This document shows positions 44,959 through 53,949 of a stretch of DNA of 64,000 nucleotides, one piece after another. The stretch spans positions 367,877 to 431,876 of the forward strand of contig NZ_JAHPZL010000003.1 of NCBI RefSeq assembly GCF_019331795.1, written 5' to 3'. Both the position numbers and the translations under genes were made by a program. Each line of letters opens with the position of its first letter. The first letter of the stretch is position 1. Below the pieces are notes generated by a model, which made no database searches, had not been told where the DNA came from, and was given only the letters and a program-made list of their open reading frames with translations. The stretch is from Austwickia sp. TVS 96-490-7B. Its GTDB lineage: Bacteria; Actinomycetota; Actinomycetes; Actinomycetales; Dermatophilaceae.

Positions 44959-46131
44959 GTGACGAGCACCGGATCTTCCGCTGAGCAGCCTGCACCTGAA
45001 TCCGCTGCCCGTGACAGCGGTGCCACCAGTGATCCTGCTGGTGAAGCCAAGGGGGGTGGCCCTCTGGGGATCGCCAAACGGGTGGTTCAGGCGGTCGTCG
45101 GGATCGGGCTAGCGGCGTTTCTGCTGGGATGGGTGCTGCCATGGCTGACCCACACATCGTGGAGCGAGATTCTCCATGAGATGGCCCGGCTGGGGTGGGC
45201 GAAAGCGCTCCTGCTGTTCGCAATGATGATGGCTGGCTTGTACTGCTACACCTTCACTCTGTCTGCGTCGTTGCCAGGGCTGAAGCACATCCCGGCCTTG
45301 ATCGTGAATCTGTGTGGGTCAGGGGTCTCGAATTCAATGCCTGGCGGCGGCGCTGTGGGGGTGGCCGCCCAATACGCGATTTTCCGATCGTGGGGTTTTA
45401 GCCACCGCAACATTGGCACTTCATTGATCATTACCTCGATCTGGAATCTGCTGGTGAGGGCGATCTTGCCGTTGATCGCCATCGTGTGGTTGTTTGCCAG
45501 TGGGACGACGAATCTGCCGCATCAGCTCGTCATCGGTGTGTGGGGCGCGGTCGGGGTGGCCACAGTGATGGTGGGTCTAGCCGTGGGGATCCTCGCCTCG
45601 GACAAGGGCGCCCACGCGATCGGTCGCGGCCTGGACAAGGTCGTCCGTCCGGTGCTGCGGCTATTCAAACGGGACACCGATCAGGACATCGAGGCCATCG
45701 CGGTAGACATCCGGTCTCGGGTGATCGGGGTGGTCCGGCCAGGCTGGCAACGGCTGACCTTTGGCATTGTGGGTTTCCTCGGGATCTACTTCTTCTTGTT
45801 CCGGGAGTGCATGCTGGCCTTTGGGATTGATCTTCCCTGGCCACAGGCATTTGCCTGTTATGCCTTGTCCCGTCTGTTGACGATGGTGCCATTGACCCCG
45901 GGAGGCATCGGGGTGACCGAGTTGGCGGCGCTGCTCATGATTGCTTTCGGGGCCGGACATGCTGCCGCGTTGGCATCGGTGGTGTTGTTTGCGGTGTATA
46001 GCCACATTCTGGAAATTCCATTGGGGATGTTGTCCGCTGCAGCGTGGGCCGCGACCCGCAAGTTCTACTACGTCGGTCAAGAGGAAGGCCCCGACGAGGG
46101 CCCGCAGCGGGGGATCCCGGCGTTCCACTGA
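44959..46131 (+). CDS. Lysylphosphatidylglycerol synthase/UPF0104-type membrane protein
   Basis: This 390-residue protein has a hydrophilic N-terminus of about 40 residues and seven or eight membrane helices with the family hallmarks: VNLCGSGVSNSMPGGGAVGVAAQYAIFRSWG, MVPLTPGGIGVTELAAL and ASVVLFAVYSHILEIPLG. These are typical of the integral membrane domain shared by MprF and YbhN/AglD proteins, thought to flip or bind lipid substrates. The GTG at 44959 has GGGGAAC upstream; the longer open frame overlaps the deacetylase. No synthase domain is attached. Confidence 0.85.
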   Translation: MTSTGSSAEQPAPESAARDSGATSDPAGEAKGGGPLGIAKRVVQAVVGIGLAAFLLGWVLPWLTHTSWSEILHEMARLGWAKALLLFAMMMAGLYCYTFTLSASLPGLKHIPALIVNLCGSGVSNSMPGGGAVGVAAQYAIFRSWGFSHRNIGTSLIITSIWNLLVRAILPLIAIVWLFASGTTNLPHQLVIGVWGAVGVATVMVGLAVGILASDKGAHAIGRGLDKVVRPVLRLFKRDTDQDIEAIAVDIRSRVIGVVRPGWQRLTFGIVGFLGIYFFLFRECMLAFGIDLPWPQAFACYALSRLLTMVPLTPGGIGVTELAALLMIAFGAGHAAALASVVLFAVYSHILEIPLGMLSAAAWAATRKFYYVGQEEGPDEGPQRGIPAFH

Positions 46132-46167
46132 ACTCCGATCACCCCCGCCGTCCAACAGGAGCGCGGC

Positions 46168-46974
46168 TTAGACGCCGCGGGCTTGCCCACTGGTGCGGTG
46201 CCTCTTGTCCGATCCGGAGAGCAGCCTGCTGATCTGGCGCTCCCGGGCGGCGTCAGACAGGGAGTCGTCAACCTCAGCGGGTTCGAAAACTCGTCCCAGC
46301 CCACGGGCCACCCCTGCAGCGATCAGGGCATCCGCAAACTGTGGGTTGGCTGGCAGGATCGGGCCGTGCAGGTAGGTGCCGTAAACCTGGTCGACGATCG
46401 CGCCTTCCGTGCCGTCCTGCAGGTTGTTGCCGTGACCGTGCAAGACCCGCCCGAAGGGCTTTTGCCCGGGGCTCAACATGGTGGCGCCAGAGTGGTTTTC
46501 GTATCCAACGATCCGGCCATGCGGGGTGTCCATCACCACTGGCCCAATCATGCGGGCCTCGTTACCGACGGTGGTGACATCGAAGATGCCCAGCCCCGGC
46601 AGGCGTGTCCCGTCCGCAGTGATAAACGCGTTCCCGAAGAGCTGGTACATCCCACAGATCATCAACATGGGACAGCCGTCACCGGCCAGACTGCGCAGAA
46701 TGTCTGCGTTCTGGTCTAGATCGGCTTCAACTCGGGCTTGACCGGAATCTTGGCCGCCACCACCGAGGATGATGTGTGCGTTGATGGGGAATTCTTCACC
46801 AGGGTGGTGTCGACGCAGTTCACAGGTGTAGCCATGCCAGGTGAGCCGACGCGCCAGGACCCGGGTGTTACCGAGATCGCCGTAAATGCTCATTTCCCGG
46901 GGATAGATGTGCACCAGCACAATCCGACCCTTGCTGGGACCGACTGGTTCGAGGATTTCCACGTCCGCGCTCAT
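46168..46974 (-). CDS. gatD: Lipid II isoglutaminyl synthase, glutaminase subunit GatD
   Basis: GatD (268 residues) supplies ammonia to MurT, which amidates the D-Glu of lipid II. The class I glutamine amidotransferase features are the nucleophile Cys in LMICGMYQLFG and the catalytic His in YGTYLHGPILP. It overlaps murT by 4 bp on the same strand. The N-terminus VRIVLVHIYPREMSIYGDLG-like (GRIVLVHIYPREMSIYGDLG) is typical of the family. Confidence 0.95.
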   Translation of the reverse strand: MSADVEILEPVGPSKGRIVLVHIYPREMSIYGDLGNTRVLARRLTWHGYTCELRRHHPGEEFPINAHIILGGGGQDSGQARVEADLDQNADILRSLAGDGCPMLMICGMYQLFGNAFITADGTRLPGLGIFDVTTVGNEARMIGPVVMDTPHGRIVGYENHSGATMLSPGQKPFGRVLHGHGNNLQDGTEGAIVDQVYGTYLHGPILPANPQFADALIAAGVARGLGRVFEPAEVDDSLSDAARERQISRLLSGSDKRHRTSGQARGV

Positions 46975-48329
46975 GCCGCGCCTCCCGTCGTCCGTGCCGA
47001 CCGGGGGCCGACTCCTCCCGACTCACCGGCCGGGTCCTCACCCATCGCGGCCAGACCATACCGGGCCGCCAGTGTCTTACGCAGGGCCATCATCGCCGTG
47101 TAAGTGCAGAAGATCCGCTTCGGTTCATGTGAGTACGCCGCCAGGAAGTGGTCCAGAGCCGCAGTCAGGTCAGGTTCGACCTTGTCAGTGACGATTCCGT
47201 CGTAATGCAGCCGAACTGCCATGTCATAGGCACGAACTCCGCTAGTCGCAGCCACACCACGACTGGCTAGCGAGTCGAAGGAGACGTCATACAACCAGGA
47301 CACGTCGCGGCCGTCAGCGTAGTCGTCGTTGATGGCAATCATCGTGGCCACCGGGGTGCTGCCATAGGTCCCCAACGCCACGGTGAACCCGGCGGGGTTC
47401 TTCACCAACACCAGTTCCAGAGGTTGACCGTTGATGTCCACGACCTCGCCGCGACCGAAGGGGGGCGCGACTTCACGCAACGCCCGGACCGCAGCTGTCC
47501 CGTCGAAGGCGGTCCCCAGCAACTGACGGGCCATGGTGACCGCAGCGGTGGCATTGATCATCGCTGCCAGACCGCGCTGCCGCAGTTCCACGGGACCAAC
47601 GGTGACTCCGTCACCGAAGAGGACTTCCATCCGCCGTTCGTCCTGAGGACGGAGCAACCCGTCCGATCCGCCGACCGGCGGGACCACCACGTCAGTGTCA
47701 CTGCGGAGGTCTGCTTCGAGGAGTTCGGGGAGACGGTCGGCGATCTGCGGGTGCACTCCGAAATAGTCGACAGCGGCGGTGATCCCCTCGCGGTGGGCAA
47801 TCCGAGAAATGAACGAGTCATCCCGGTTGAGCACCAACCCGCGCAACGTCGAGGTGGCCAGACGGCCCAAAAGATCAGCGGTGTGGTCAATCTCAGCGAA
47901 ACGATCCAACTGGTCGCGAGCCACATTGAGGAGCAACGCGTGCGTAGGGCGCACCTCTTTGGCAAAAAGCAAAGAATGCGCCTCGTCCAGTTCGACCACG
48001 GCAATATCCGCATCGACCTGTCCGTTAAAGCCAACCTCGCCGAGCAGCGAAGAGATGACTCCACGGGTGAAATTACTCCCGGTCGGGTTAGTGAAAACCC
48101 GTTTGCCGTGAGCCCGCAGGATCGCGGTGAGCATTTTGGTGGTAGTGGTCTTCCCATTGGTCCCGCTGACCACAACGATGCCACCAGGCACCGCGGACAA
48201 CGCCCGGTTCAGGAAGCTGGGATCGACCCGTTCGACAACGAGTCCGGGCAGCGCGGAGCCTCCGCCGCGCAATCGGGTAAAGATTCGCGCGGCTTTGCCG
48301 GCCGCGACGGCGGTAACGGTCCGTAGCAC
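46971..48329 (-). CDS. murT: Lipid II isoglutaminyl synthase, Mur-ligase subunit MurT
   Basis: MurT (452 residues) activates the alpha-carboxyl of D-Glu with ATP. It has the Mur ligase P loop VVVSGTNGKTTTTKM (about residues 52-66), VVELDEAH and the C-terminal DYADGRDVSWLYDVSFD, which includes the conserved Asp of the GatD/MurT pair. In the middle domain the Cys4 zinc ribbon usual in MurT is absent; the corresponding stretch (VVPPVGGSDGLLRPQDERRM) has no Cys. The only Cys is near the C-terminus. The enzyme should still be active, but its fold there differs. Confidence 0.95.
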   Translation of the reverse strand: MLRTVTAVAAGKAARIFTRLRGGGSALPGLVVERVDPSFLNRALSAVPGGIVVVSGTNGKTTTTKMLTAILRAHGKRVFTNPTGSNFTRGVISSLLGEVGFNGQVDADIAVVELDEAHSLLFAKEVRPTHALLLNVARDQLDRFAEIDHTADLLGRLATSTLRGLVLNRDDSFISRIAHREGITAAVDYFGVHPQIADRLPELLEADLRSDTDVVVPPVGGSDGLLRPQDERRMEVLFGDGVTVGPVELRQRGLAAMINATAAVTMARQLLGTAFDGTAAVRALREVAPPFGRGEVVDINGQPLELVLVKNPAGFTVALGTYGSTPVATMIAINDDYADGRDVSWLYDVSFDSLASRGVAATSGVRAYDMAVRLHYDGIVTDKVEPDLTAALDHFLAAYSHEPKRIFCTYTAMMALRKTLAARYGLAAMGEDPAGESGGVGPRSARTTGGAA

Positions 48330-48349
48330 TCGCCCACCCTATCGACCCC

Positions 48350-49240
48350 TCACCGATGCAGTGGCGTCTCCTCTACTCGGTGGTCACCGTCACCGACCAG
48401 GTCTACGGCCCAACTCGACAAGGCGACGGTCGCAGCGCACCAGAGCGCGACGCCGGTCAAGACCACCAAAGACAACTTCAGGTCACCAGTGCCAGCCGAA
48501 CTCGCGGACACCCCGGCCCGCACAATGAGTAGCCCCAGGACGGCGACACCTCCAGCCGAACCAAAGCCATACCCGATGACCCGTCCCAGACCGGCTTCCG
48601 TCCGGAAACGCAGCCGACCAAACCCGGCCAGGGCTCCCACAGTGACTCCCACCCACGCCATCACGACGGCATATGCGGCGATCACATCGCTGGGTCGATG
48701 CCAGTTGAGGATGATCGTGCCGACTCCAGCGCAGGAGGCGAGGAATGCCGCCAACGGGACCAGCACGGGTCGCCACTGCGCGGGCAACACCATCAGGGCG
48801 GCCACGATTAACGAGGCGATCACAGTGGTGTGGCCGCTGGGCAGAGTGTTGTCCGGTGGAATCCCCGCGAGGATGGACAGTTTCAGGTTGGGACGCTCAA
48901 TGACGTGGTATTTGAGGATCTGAGTGGTCACGTTGGCGCCGGACACCATGACACCGGCCGCAATGGCGACGTCGATACGGCGCCGGAGCAAACCCAGCAC
49001 GCCGATCACACCCAAAGCCACCACGATGGTGGGGATGCTGACCTGTTCCAACCCGCGAATAAACATCACATCGGTCTGATTGGAGGTGAGCATCCCCGCC
49101 ATGACCCGCTTCTCCATCGTCTGGCCATGAGCCGTGCGCAGGCACAGCTGGACCAGGGCCACAATGACGAGCGCGGCGAGGAATGGCAGACCCAGCCCAG
49201 CAACAAATGCCCGCCGCGCAGCGGGTGAGAGACGGATCAC
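48350..49240 (-). CDS. PAP2-family phosphatase
   Basis: The 296-residue integral membrane phosphatase has the three PAP2 motifs: KYHVIERP (C1), LPSGHTT (C2) and NWHRPSDVIA (C3, with the catalytic His). Several hydrophobic segments surround them. It likely dephosphorylates a lipid such as undecaprenyl pyrophosphate or phosphatidate on the outer face. It lies 20 bp from the murT start on the same strand, upstream of it, and could be co-transcribed with murT-gatD. Confidence 0.88.
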   Translation of the reverse strand: MIRLSPAARRAFVAGLGLPFLAALVIVALVQLCLRTAHGQTMEKRVMAGMLTSNQTDVMFIRGLEQVSIPTIVVALGVIGVLGLLRRRIDVAIAAGVMVSGANVTTQILKYHVIERPNLKLSILAGIPPDNTLPSGHTTVIASLIVAALMVLPAQWRPVLVPLAAFLASCAGVGTIILNWHRPSDVIAAYAVVMAWVGVTVGALAGFGRLRFRTEAGLGRVIGYGFGSAGGVAVLGLLIVRAGVSASSAGTGDLKLSLVVLTGVALWCAATVALSSWAVDLVGDGDHRVEETPLHR

Positions 49241-49325
49241 GTCGACATCCTGTTCGTGGTGCGAGACAACGGCACCTCCCTATGGTGGCGGACGCAGGCA
49301 GTTTCGAGCTGAAGGAGGCCTGTAG

Positions 49326-49424
49326 ATGACCTCACTGATGTGCAGTCGTAACCCCACCGCGCAGGCATCAACGTCATCAATTGCCGACGGGTCTGGCCAA
49401 AGACCACCACGAACACCGCGCTGA
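49326..49424 (+). CDS. Short ORF with a strong ribosome binding site
   Basis: AAGGAGG (49312-49318) sits 7 nt before an ATG that opens a 32-codon frame, MTSLMCSRNPTAQASTSSIA and 12 more residues, ending in RTPR. There is no known family. It lies in the 313-bp gap between the divergent PAP2 and HemY genes. It may be a leader peptide or a small protein. The rest of the gap contains only the hemY ribosome binding site (CGAGGGAG) and a weak GACAG/CTGTC hairpin. Confidence 0.4.
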   Translation: MTSLMCSRNPTAQASTSSIADGSGQRPPRTPR

Positions 49425-49553
49425 CCTGCGACGAAGACGGAAGAAGATACCGACGGGGGTAGAGTGGTCGCGCCGATCCGACTTCCGACCGGCTGTGGGG
49501 ATCCTGACAGAGGATGTCCTGTCTCACCCTTCCCGTCCTGCGAGGGAGTGCCG

Positions 49554-51155
49554 ATGACCTTACTTCCGGCTGATACTGGCCGCACCGATCGCGAAGATCT
49601 CGATCGGCCCAGCACGGTCGCCGTCGTAGGCGGCGGTTTCACCGGTCTCGTCGCGGCCCGCCGCCTTGCTCAGGCCGGGCACCATGTCATCGTGTGTGAA
49701 GCCTCCGCTCGGCTGGGCGGTCAGATCTGCACCGTGGACGTGGACACCCCAAGCGGCGACACACTGGCCGTGGATGTCGGCGCTGAAGCGCTGCACACGA
49801 TGTCCCCAGACAGCATCGCGCTGATCAATGAGCTCGGTCTGCAGGACACAGTGACCGTGGCGCGGGGCGGTGAAAGCTACCTGTGGACCCCGCGCGGACG
49901 ACGGCGGCTCCCCGCTGGGGTCGGACCAGCTGGCCCGACCCGACTGCGCCCCGTCCTGCGCAGTGGGGTGATGACCCTTCGGGGCATGGCCCGAGCAGGT
50001 ATCGAACCCGTGGCAGCCCGCCTGCGCACCCGTCCACAACTGTCCCCCGGTCACGACGTATCCGTCGGCGATTTTGTGGCTGGTCGTTTCGGTCAAGAAG
50101 TCGCCGACCGGTTCGTGGATCCCCTGCTCGGTGGATTGCACTCCGGCGACGTCCACCGGCTCAGTTTGCGAGCTACCACCCCCACCCTGGTCGCAGCGGC
50201 CCGAGACGGCCGCTCGTTGATGCCATTTCGACTGCGCGAACTCCCCGGGAAAGCCATCAACGGCGCCGTGAACAGGGCCACCACCCACGGGCTGTCTCCG
50301 CGGACCGCTGACCTGATCCGCAACGCACTGCCCGGCCCGCTACGACCGGCAACCGCCCGGCCGCGCCCCAAGATGGACTTCCTGTCTTGGCCGCGAGGTC
50401 TACGCACCATCGTCGACCGGATCCTCACCGACGTCACCGTGGACATCCGGTTGTCCTGCCCGGTCCATTCGATCACCGCAACCGCAGACGGCTACCTCGT
50501 CACCACCCCCCAAGGTGACCTCGACGTCGACGCAGTGGTCTTGGCGATTCCTGCCTGGGCAGCACGAACCCTCATCCGCCCGGCTTCACCCCGCGCGGCC
50601 GACCTGCTCTCCTTCACCCGGACGGTCTCCACCGTCACCGTTGTCCTGGGCTTCCCCCGCGAATCCGTCGCAGGCATTCCCGCGCTCGAGGGCAACGGCC
50701 TGCTGGTGCCTTCCCGCACCGGGACCCTCCTCAAAGCCGTCACCAACCTCAGTGCCAAATGGCCCCAGTACGGCGGCGGTGATCTCTACCTGATGCGGCT
50801 ATCTGCTGGCCGTGACGGCCAGGAGCTCGTCGATGCCCTCGACGACACCGCGTTAGTCGATCAGCTCCGCCACGACCTGCGGACACTCACGGGCGTGGAT
50901 GTCCCACCGACCTTGGTCCATGTGCATCGGTGGCAGCGAGGTCTGCCCCAATTAACCGTCGGACATCCCGACCGCATCGACGCTGTCCGAGATGAACTCC
51001 ACCAGGTCTGGCCCCAGGTCGCGCTCGCTGGAGCGTCGTACGACGGGATCGGTTTGGCCGCCTGCTTGACCTCTGGTCAGGATGCGGCTGCCCAGATCCA
51101 TCGCGAGCTGACCAGCTCAGCCCGTCCACTCAGAGCCACCACGTCCGTCGTCTGA
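49554..51155 (+). CDS. hemY: Protoporphyrinogen/coproporphyrinogen III oxidase (HemY/CgoX)
   Basis: This FAD enzyme oxidises the porphyrinogen ring in haem synthesis; in actinobacteria the usual substrate is coproporphyrinogen III. The 533-residue protein has the dinucleotide fold TVAVVGGGFTGLVAARRLAQ and CEASARLGGQICTV near the N-terminus, and the C-terminal VALAGASYDGIGLAACLTSG. The ATG at 49554 is chosen because CGAGGGAG lies before it. It is followed 10 bp later by a radical SAM protein, which suggests a haem-related unit. Confidence 0.92.
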   Translation: MTLLPADTGRTDREDLDRPSTVAVVGGGFTGLVAARRLAQAGHHVIVCEASARLGGQICTVDVDTPSGDTLAVDVGAEALHTMSPDSIALINELGLQDTVTVARGGESYLWTPRGRRRLPAGVGPAGPTRLRPVLRSGVMTLRGMARAGIEPVAARLRTRPQLSPGHDVSVGDFVAGRFGQEVADRFVDPLLGGLHSGDVHRLSLRATTPTLVAAARDGRSLMPFRLRELPGKAINGAVNRATTHGLSPRTADLIRNALPGPLRPATARPRPKMDFLSWPRGLRTIVDRILTDVTVDIRLSCPVHSITATADGYLVTTPQGDLDVDAVVLAIPAWAARTLIRPASPRAADLLSFTRTVSTVTVVLGFPRESVAGIPALEGNGLLVPSRTGTLLKAVTNLSAKWPQYGGGDLYLMRLSAGRDGQELVDALDDTALVDQLRHDLRTLTGVDVPPTLVHVHRWQRGLPQLTVGHPDRIDAVRDELHQVWPQVALAGASYDGIGLAACLTSGQDAAAQIHRELTSSARPLRATTSVV

Positions 51156-51165
51156 AGAGAGCGCC

Positions 51166-52365
51166 ATGTCCGTCGCACCCGACCGCGCCGTCCGCCAGCT
51201 GCACCATGACGCCGGTGAACGCCCGATGATCGTGATCTGGGAGACCACTCGGGCCTGTCAGCTGGTGTGCCGACACTGCCGGGCGGATGCGCAACAGCGG
51301 GCCCATCCGGATCAGCTGGACACTGATCAAGGCAAGGCTCTGCTGGAGGAGATCGCTGGTTTCGGCAAGCCTTACCCGATCGTAGTGTTGACCGGGGGGG
51401 ACCCTTTCGAGCGCCCTGACCTGCCTGATTTGGTCCGTTATGGCGCATCTTTGGGCTTGCATATGGCGTTGTCCCCATCGGTGACTCCGAAGATGACCCC
51501 GGAAACATTGCAGGTCTTCCGAGAGTGTGGCGTGCACGCGATCTCCCTGTCATTGGACGGGGCCCGGGCTGAAGTACACGATGGTTTTCGCGGTGTCCCA
51601 GGAGTGTTTGACGCCACCGTGCACGCCGCACAGTGGTGCCGGGATCTGGGGTATCGCTTGCAGATCAACTCCACCGTGACCAGAGACACCGTCGAGGAAC
51701 TGCCCGATCTGTTGCGCACGGTGGTGGGTCTAGGGGCGTCGCTGTGGAGCGTCTTCTTCCTGGTGCCCACTGGTCGGGGCAGTGCGTTGCAGGCGTTGAG
51801 CGCCGCTGAGGCCGAAGACGTCCTGCACTGGTTGCATGACGTGTCTGACCTCATCGCGGTGAAAACCACAGAAGCGCCGCACTATCGGCGGGTCGCGATC
51901 CAACGGGCCCGGATGCAGGCGGCTGCTGCGAGCGGCGCACCGGCGGCAGTGGTCCATGGAGAGTTGTATCGGACGCTGCGCGCTGGCGTCGCTGACCTCC
52001 TCGACGATCCAGGGCTGGCTCGGCGTACCCCTCGCAAGCCGATCGATGTCAACTCGGGGCGAGGTTTTGCCTTCATCTCCCACACCGGACATGTCTACCC
52101 CAGTGGGTTTTTCCCGGAGCACTGCGGCAACGTCAAGGAGACGCCGTTCCGGGAGATCTACCGGACCAACCCGCTGCTGGTCTCTTTGCGGCATCCGGAA
52201 CAATTCCACGGCAAGTGTGGGGTCTGTGAGTTCAACGAGGTGTGCGGCGGCTCACGATCCCACGCGTACGCCGTCACCGGCGACATCCTGGGGTCCGACC
52301 CCACCTGCAGCTATCAGCCAGCTGCGGTGACGGTGACGGCCCGTCCCGGACACGCCGTGAGCTGA
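51166..52365 (+). CDS. Radical SAM/SPASM protein next to haem oxidase
   Basis: The 399-residue protein has the radical SAM cluster motif CQLVCRHC (Cys31, Cys35, Cys38), GGDPFERPDL, and a C-terminal SPASM-like cluster CGVCEFNEVCGGSRSHAYA ending at C of DPTC. It resembles the TIGR04053-type family, whose members often sit near haem genes. The reaction is unknown. Its close spacing to hemY suggests work in haem synthesis or maturation. Confidence 0.85.
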   Translation: MSVAPDRAVRQLHHDAGERPMIVIWETTRACQLVCRHCRADAQQRAHPDQLDTDQGKALLEEIAGFGKPYPIVVLTGGDPFERPDLPDLVRYGASLGLHMALSPSVTPKMTPETLQVFRECGVHAISLSLDGARAEVHDGFRGVPGVFDATVHAAQWCRDLGYRLQINSTVTRDTVEELPDLLRTVVGLGASLWSVFFLVPTGRGSALQALSAAEAEDVLHWLHDVSDLIAVKTTEAPHYRRVAIQRARMQAAAASGAPAAVVHGELYRTLRAGVADLLDDPGLARRTPRKPIDVNSGRGFAFISHTGHVYPSGFFPEHCGNVKETPFREIYRTNPLLVSLRHPEQFHGKCGVCEFNEVCGGSRSHAYAVTGDILGSDPTCSYQPAAVTVTARPGHAVS

Positions 52366-52497
52366 ACCGTCGTACACCTCGGCGGGGCAAGCAAGCCCAC
52401 CGAACGAAAAAACACGAACAAGGGCCCTGGACAAGAGGGCTGGCTACAGATCCGTTACCGTTAAATCTTATTGTCCGCTGAACGTTGAGGAGGCGTC

Positions 52498-53112
52498 ATG
52501 TACACCTTGCCCGACCTGCCCTATGACTACGCAGCACTCGAGCCAGCCATGAGCGGGCACATCATGGAGCTGCACCACGACAAGCACCACGCCACCTACG
52601 TCAAGGGGTGCAATGACACCCTGGAGCAGATCGCGCAGGCTCGCGACGCTGGTCAACTCGCTGGGGCCGGCTTGGTCGGCTTGGAGAAGACGCTGGCCTT
52701 CAACCTGTCCGGCCACGTCCTGCACTCGATCTTCTGGAAGAACCTGTCCCCCGACGGTGGCGATCGCCCCGTGGGTGAGCTGGCCAGCGCAATCGACGAG
52801 CACTTCGGCTCGTTCGACGCATTCAAGACCCAGCTGACCAATGCCACCCAGACCGTGCAGGGGTCGGGCTGGGGCGTCTTGGCATGGGAGCCGCTGGGTC
52901 AGCGCCTGGTCGTCACCCAGGTCTACGACCACCAAGGCAATGTCGGAGTGGGCGCTACCCCGATCCTGGTGTTCGACAGCTGGGAGCACGCGTACTACCT
53001 GCAATACAAGAACGTGAAGCCGGACTATGTCGCGAAGCTATGGGACCTGATCAACTGGGACGACGTCTCAGCACGGTTGGCAGCCGCAAAGGCTTCTGGC
53101 GTCGCCAGCTGA
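52498..53112 (+). CDS. sodA: Superoxide dismutase, Fe/Mn type
   Basis: This 204-residue enzyme converts superoxide to oxygen and hydrogen peroxide in the cytoplasm. Metal ligands visible are His26 in ELHHDKHH, the His of [13 protein letters not shown], and the Asp and His of [13 protein letters not shown]. The length is normal. The start has TTGAGGAGGCGTC upstream. It is monocistronic, ended by the strong hairpin at 53128-53181. Iron versus manganese preference is not determined. Confidence 0.96.
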   Translation: MYTLPDLPYDYAALEPAMSGHIMELHHDKHHATYVKGCNDTLEQIAQARDAGQLAGAGLVGLEKTLAFNLSGHVLHSIFWKNLSPDGGDRPVGELASAIDEHFGSFDAFKTQLTNATQTVQGSGWGVLAWEPLGQRLVVTQVYDHQGNVGVGATPILVFDSWEHAYYLQYKNVKPDYVAKLWDLINWDDVSARLAAAKASGVAS

Positions 53113-53127
53113 TCCCGTCAGCGCGGC

Positions 53128-53181
53128 CATGGGCCGGTGGTGTCGATGCGGACCATCTCCGTACGACGTCACCGGCCCATG
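53128..53181. terminator. Long-arm hairpin terminator after sodA
   Basis: CATGGGCCGGTG (53128-53139) pairs perfectly with CACCGGCCCATG (53170-53181) over a 30-nt loop, beginning 16 bp after the sodA stop and before a convergent gene. Confidence 0.75.
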
Positions 53182-53249
53182 CTGTCCGGCCCGGTGGACC
53201 TGCAGCACCCACCAGCGCCCCACCCCAGTCGAGCGATGACGGCACCGAC

Positions 53250-53939
53250 TTAGACCGCCGGAATGAAGAAAAACGTCGTGTGTTCGCTGATCCTGCCGTT
53301 GGCATCGAAGACGAAGAACGCTGCAAAACCGACCGCAGTTTGTTCACCATCGACGGTGCGCCCCTCATAGGCGCCATGCGCAGCGACCCGGTTCTCCTCC
53401 ACCAAGACATCTCGGAGCAGATGCCGACCAGGCGCCAAGCGCCGTTCCTCGGCGTAATAGGAACGCAACTGGTCGATACCGACGATGGTGTCGTACCCGG
53501 GACGCCGATAAAGAACATCCCCGGAAAACCCCTCCAAGACAGCATCCAAATCATCCTGGTCAAGGGCGTCGTAATAGCGCTGGACGGCAATCCGAAGATC
53601 GGCCGCTGTTCGAGGGGTTGCCATGAACTCACCGTACGGCGGCTCGGGATCCTCAGCCAGAGTCAGCATCGGTGGCGTGTCGGCGATCTCTGGCTCCTCG
53701 TCGTCTGATCCTTGGTAGGGGATGTAGACGGGATGCTTGAGCTTGCTAAACGGGTTGACCCCCATGACCCTGCTGATCTGCCAGGCACACAATGCGATCA
53801 GCAGGGCTTGCACCCCGATGAATACCAGGCGGGTCCCCAAACCAAAGCGTCCCGGGGAGAACCATCTCGGCAGGACAAGAAGATTCAGCCCGATCATCAC
53901 GAGATAGATCAGGACCTGGCGACGCTGCCCGGTATCCAT
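53250..53939 (-). CDS. Membrane protein with SnoaL-like (NTF2-fold) domain
   Basis: The 229-residue protein has two N-terminal hydrophobic helices (about 7-25 and 35-57). A linker rich in Asp, Glu and Pro follows. A C-terminal SnoaL/NTF2-like domain (about 108-228) contains LRIAVQRYYDALDQDDLDAVLEGFSGDVLYRRPGYD and GYDTIVGIDQLRSYYAEERR. Such domains bind small molecules or act as simple isomerases. It lies 10 bp after guaA on the same strand. The start at 53939 is chosen because the upstream frame overlaps guaA coding. Confidence 0.8.
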   Translation of the reverse strand: MDTGQRRQVLIYLVMIGLNLLVLPRWFSPGRFGLGTRLVFIGVQALLIALCAWQISRVMGVNPFSKLKHPVYIPYQGSDDEEPEIADTPPMLTLAEDPEPPYGEFMATPRTAADLRIAVQRYYDALDQDDLDAVLEGFSGDVLYRRPGYDTIVGIDQLRSYYAEERRLAPGRHLLRDVLVEENRVAAHGAYEGRTVDGEQTAVGFAAFFVFDANGRISEHTTFFFIPAV

Positions 53940-53949
53940 GAGGCGGCAC

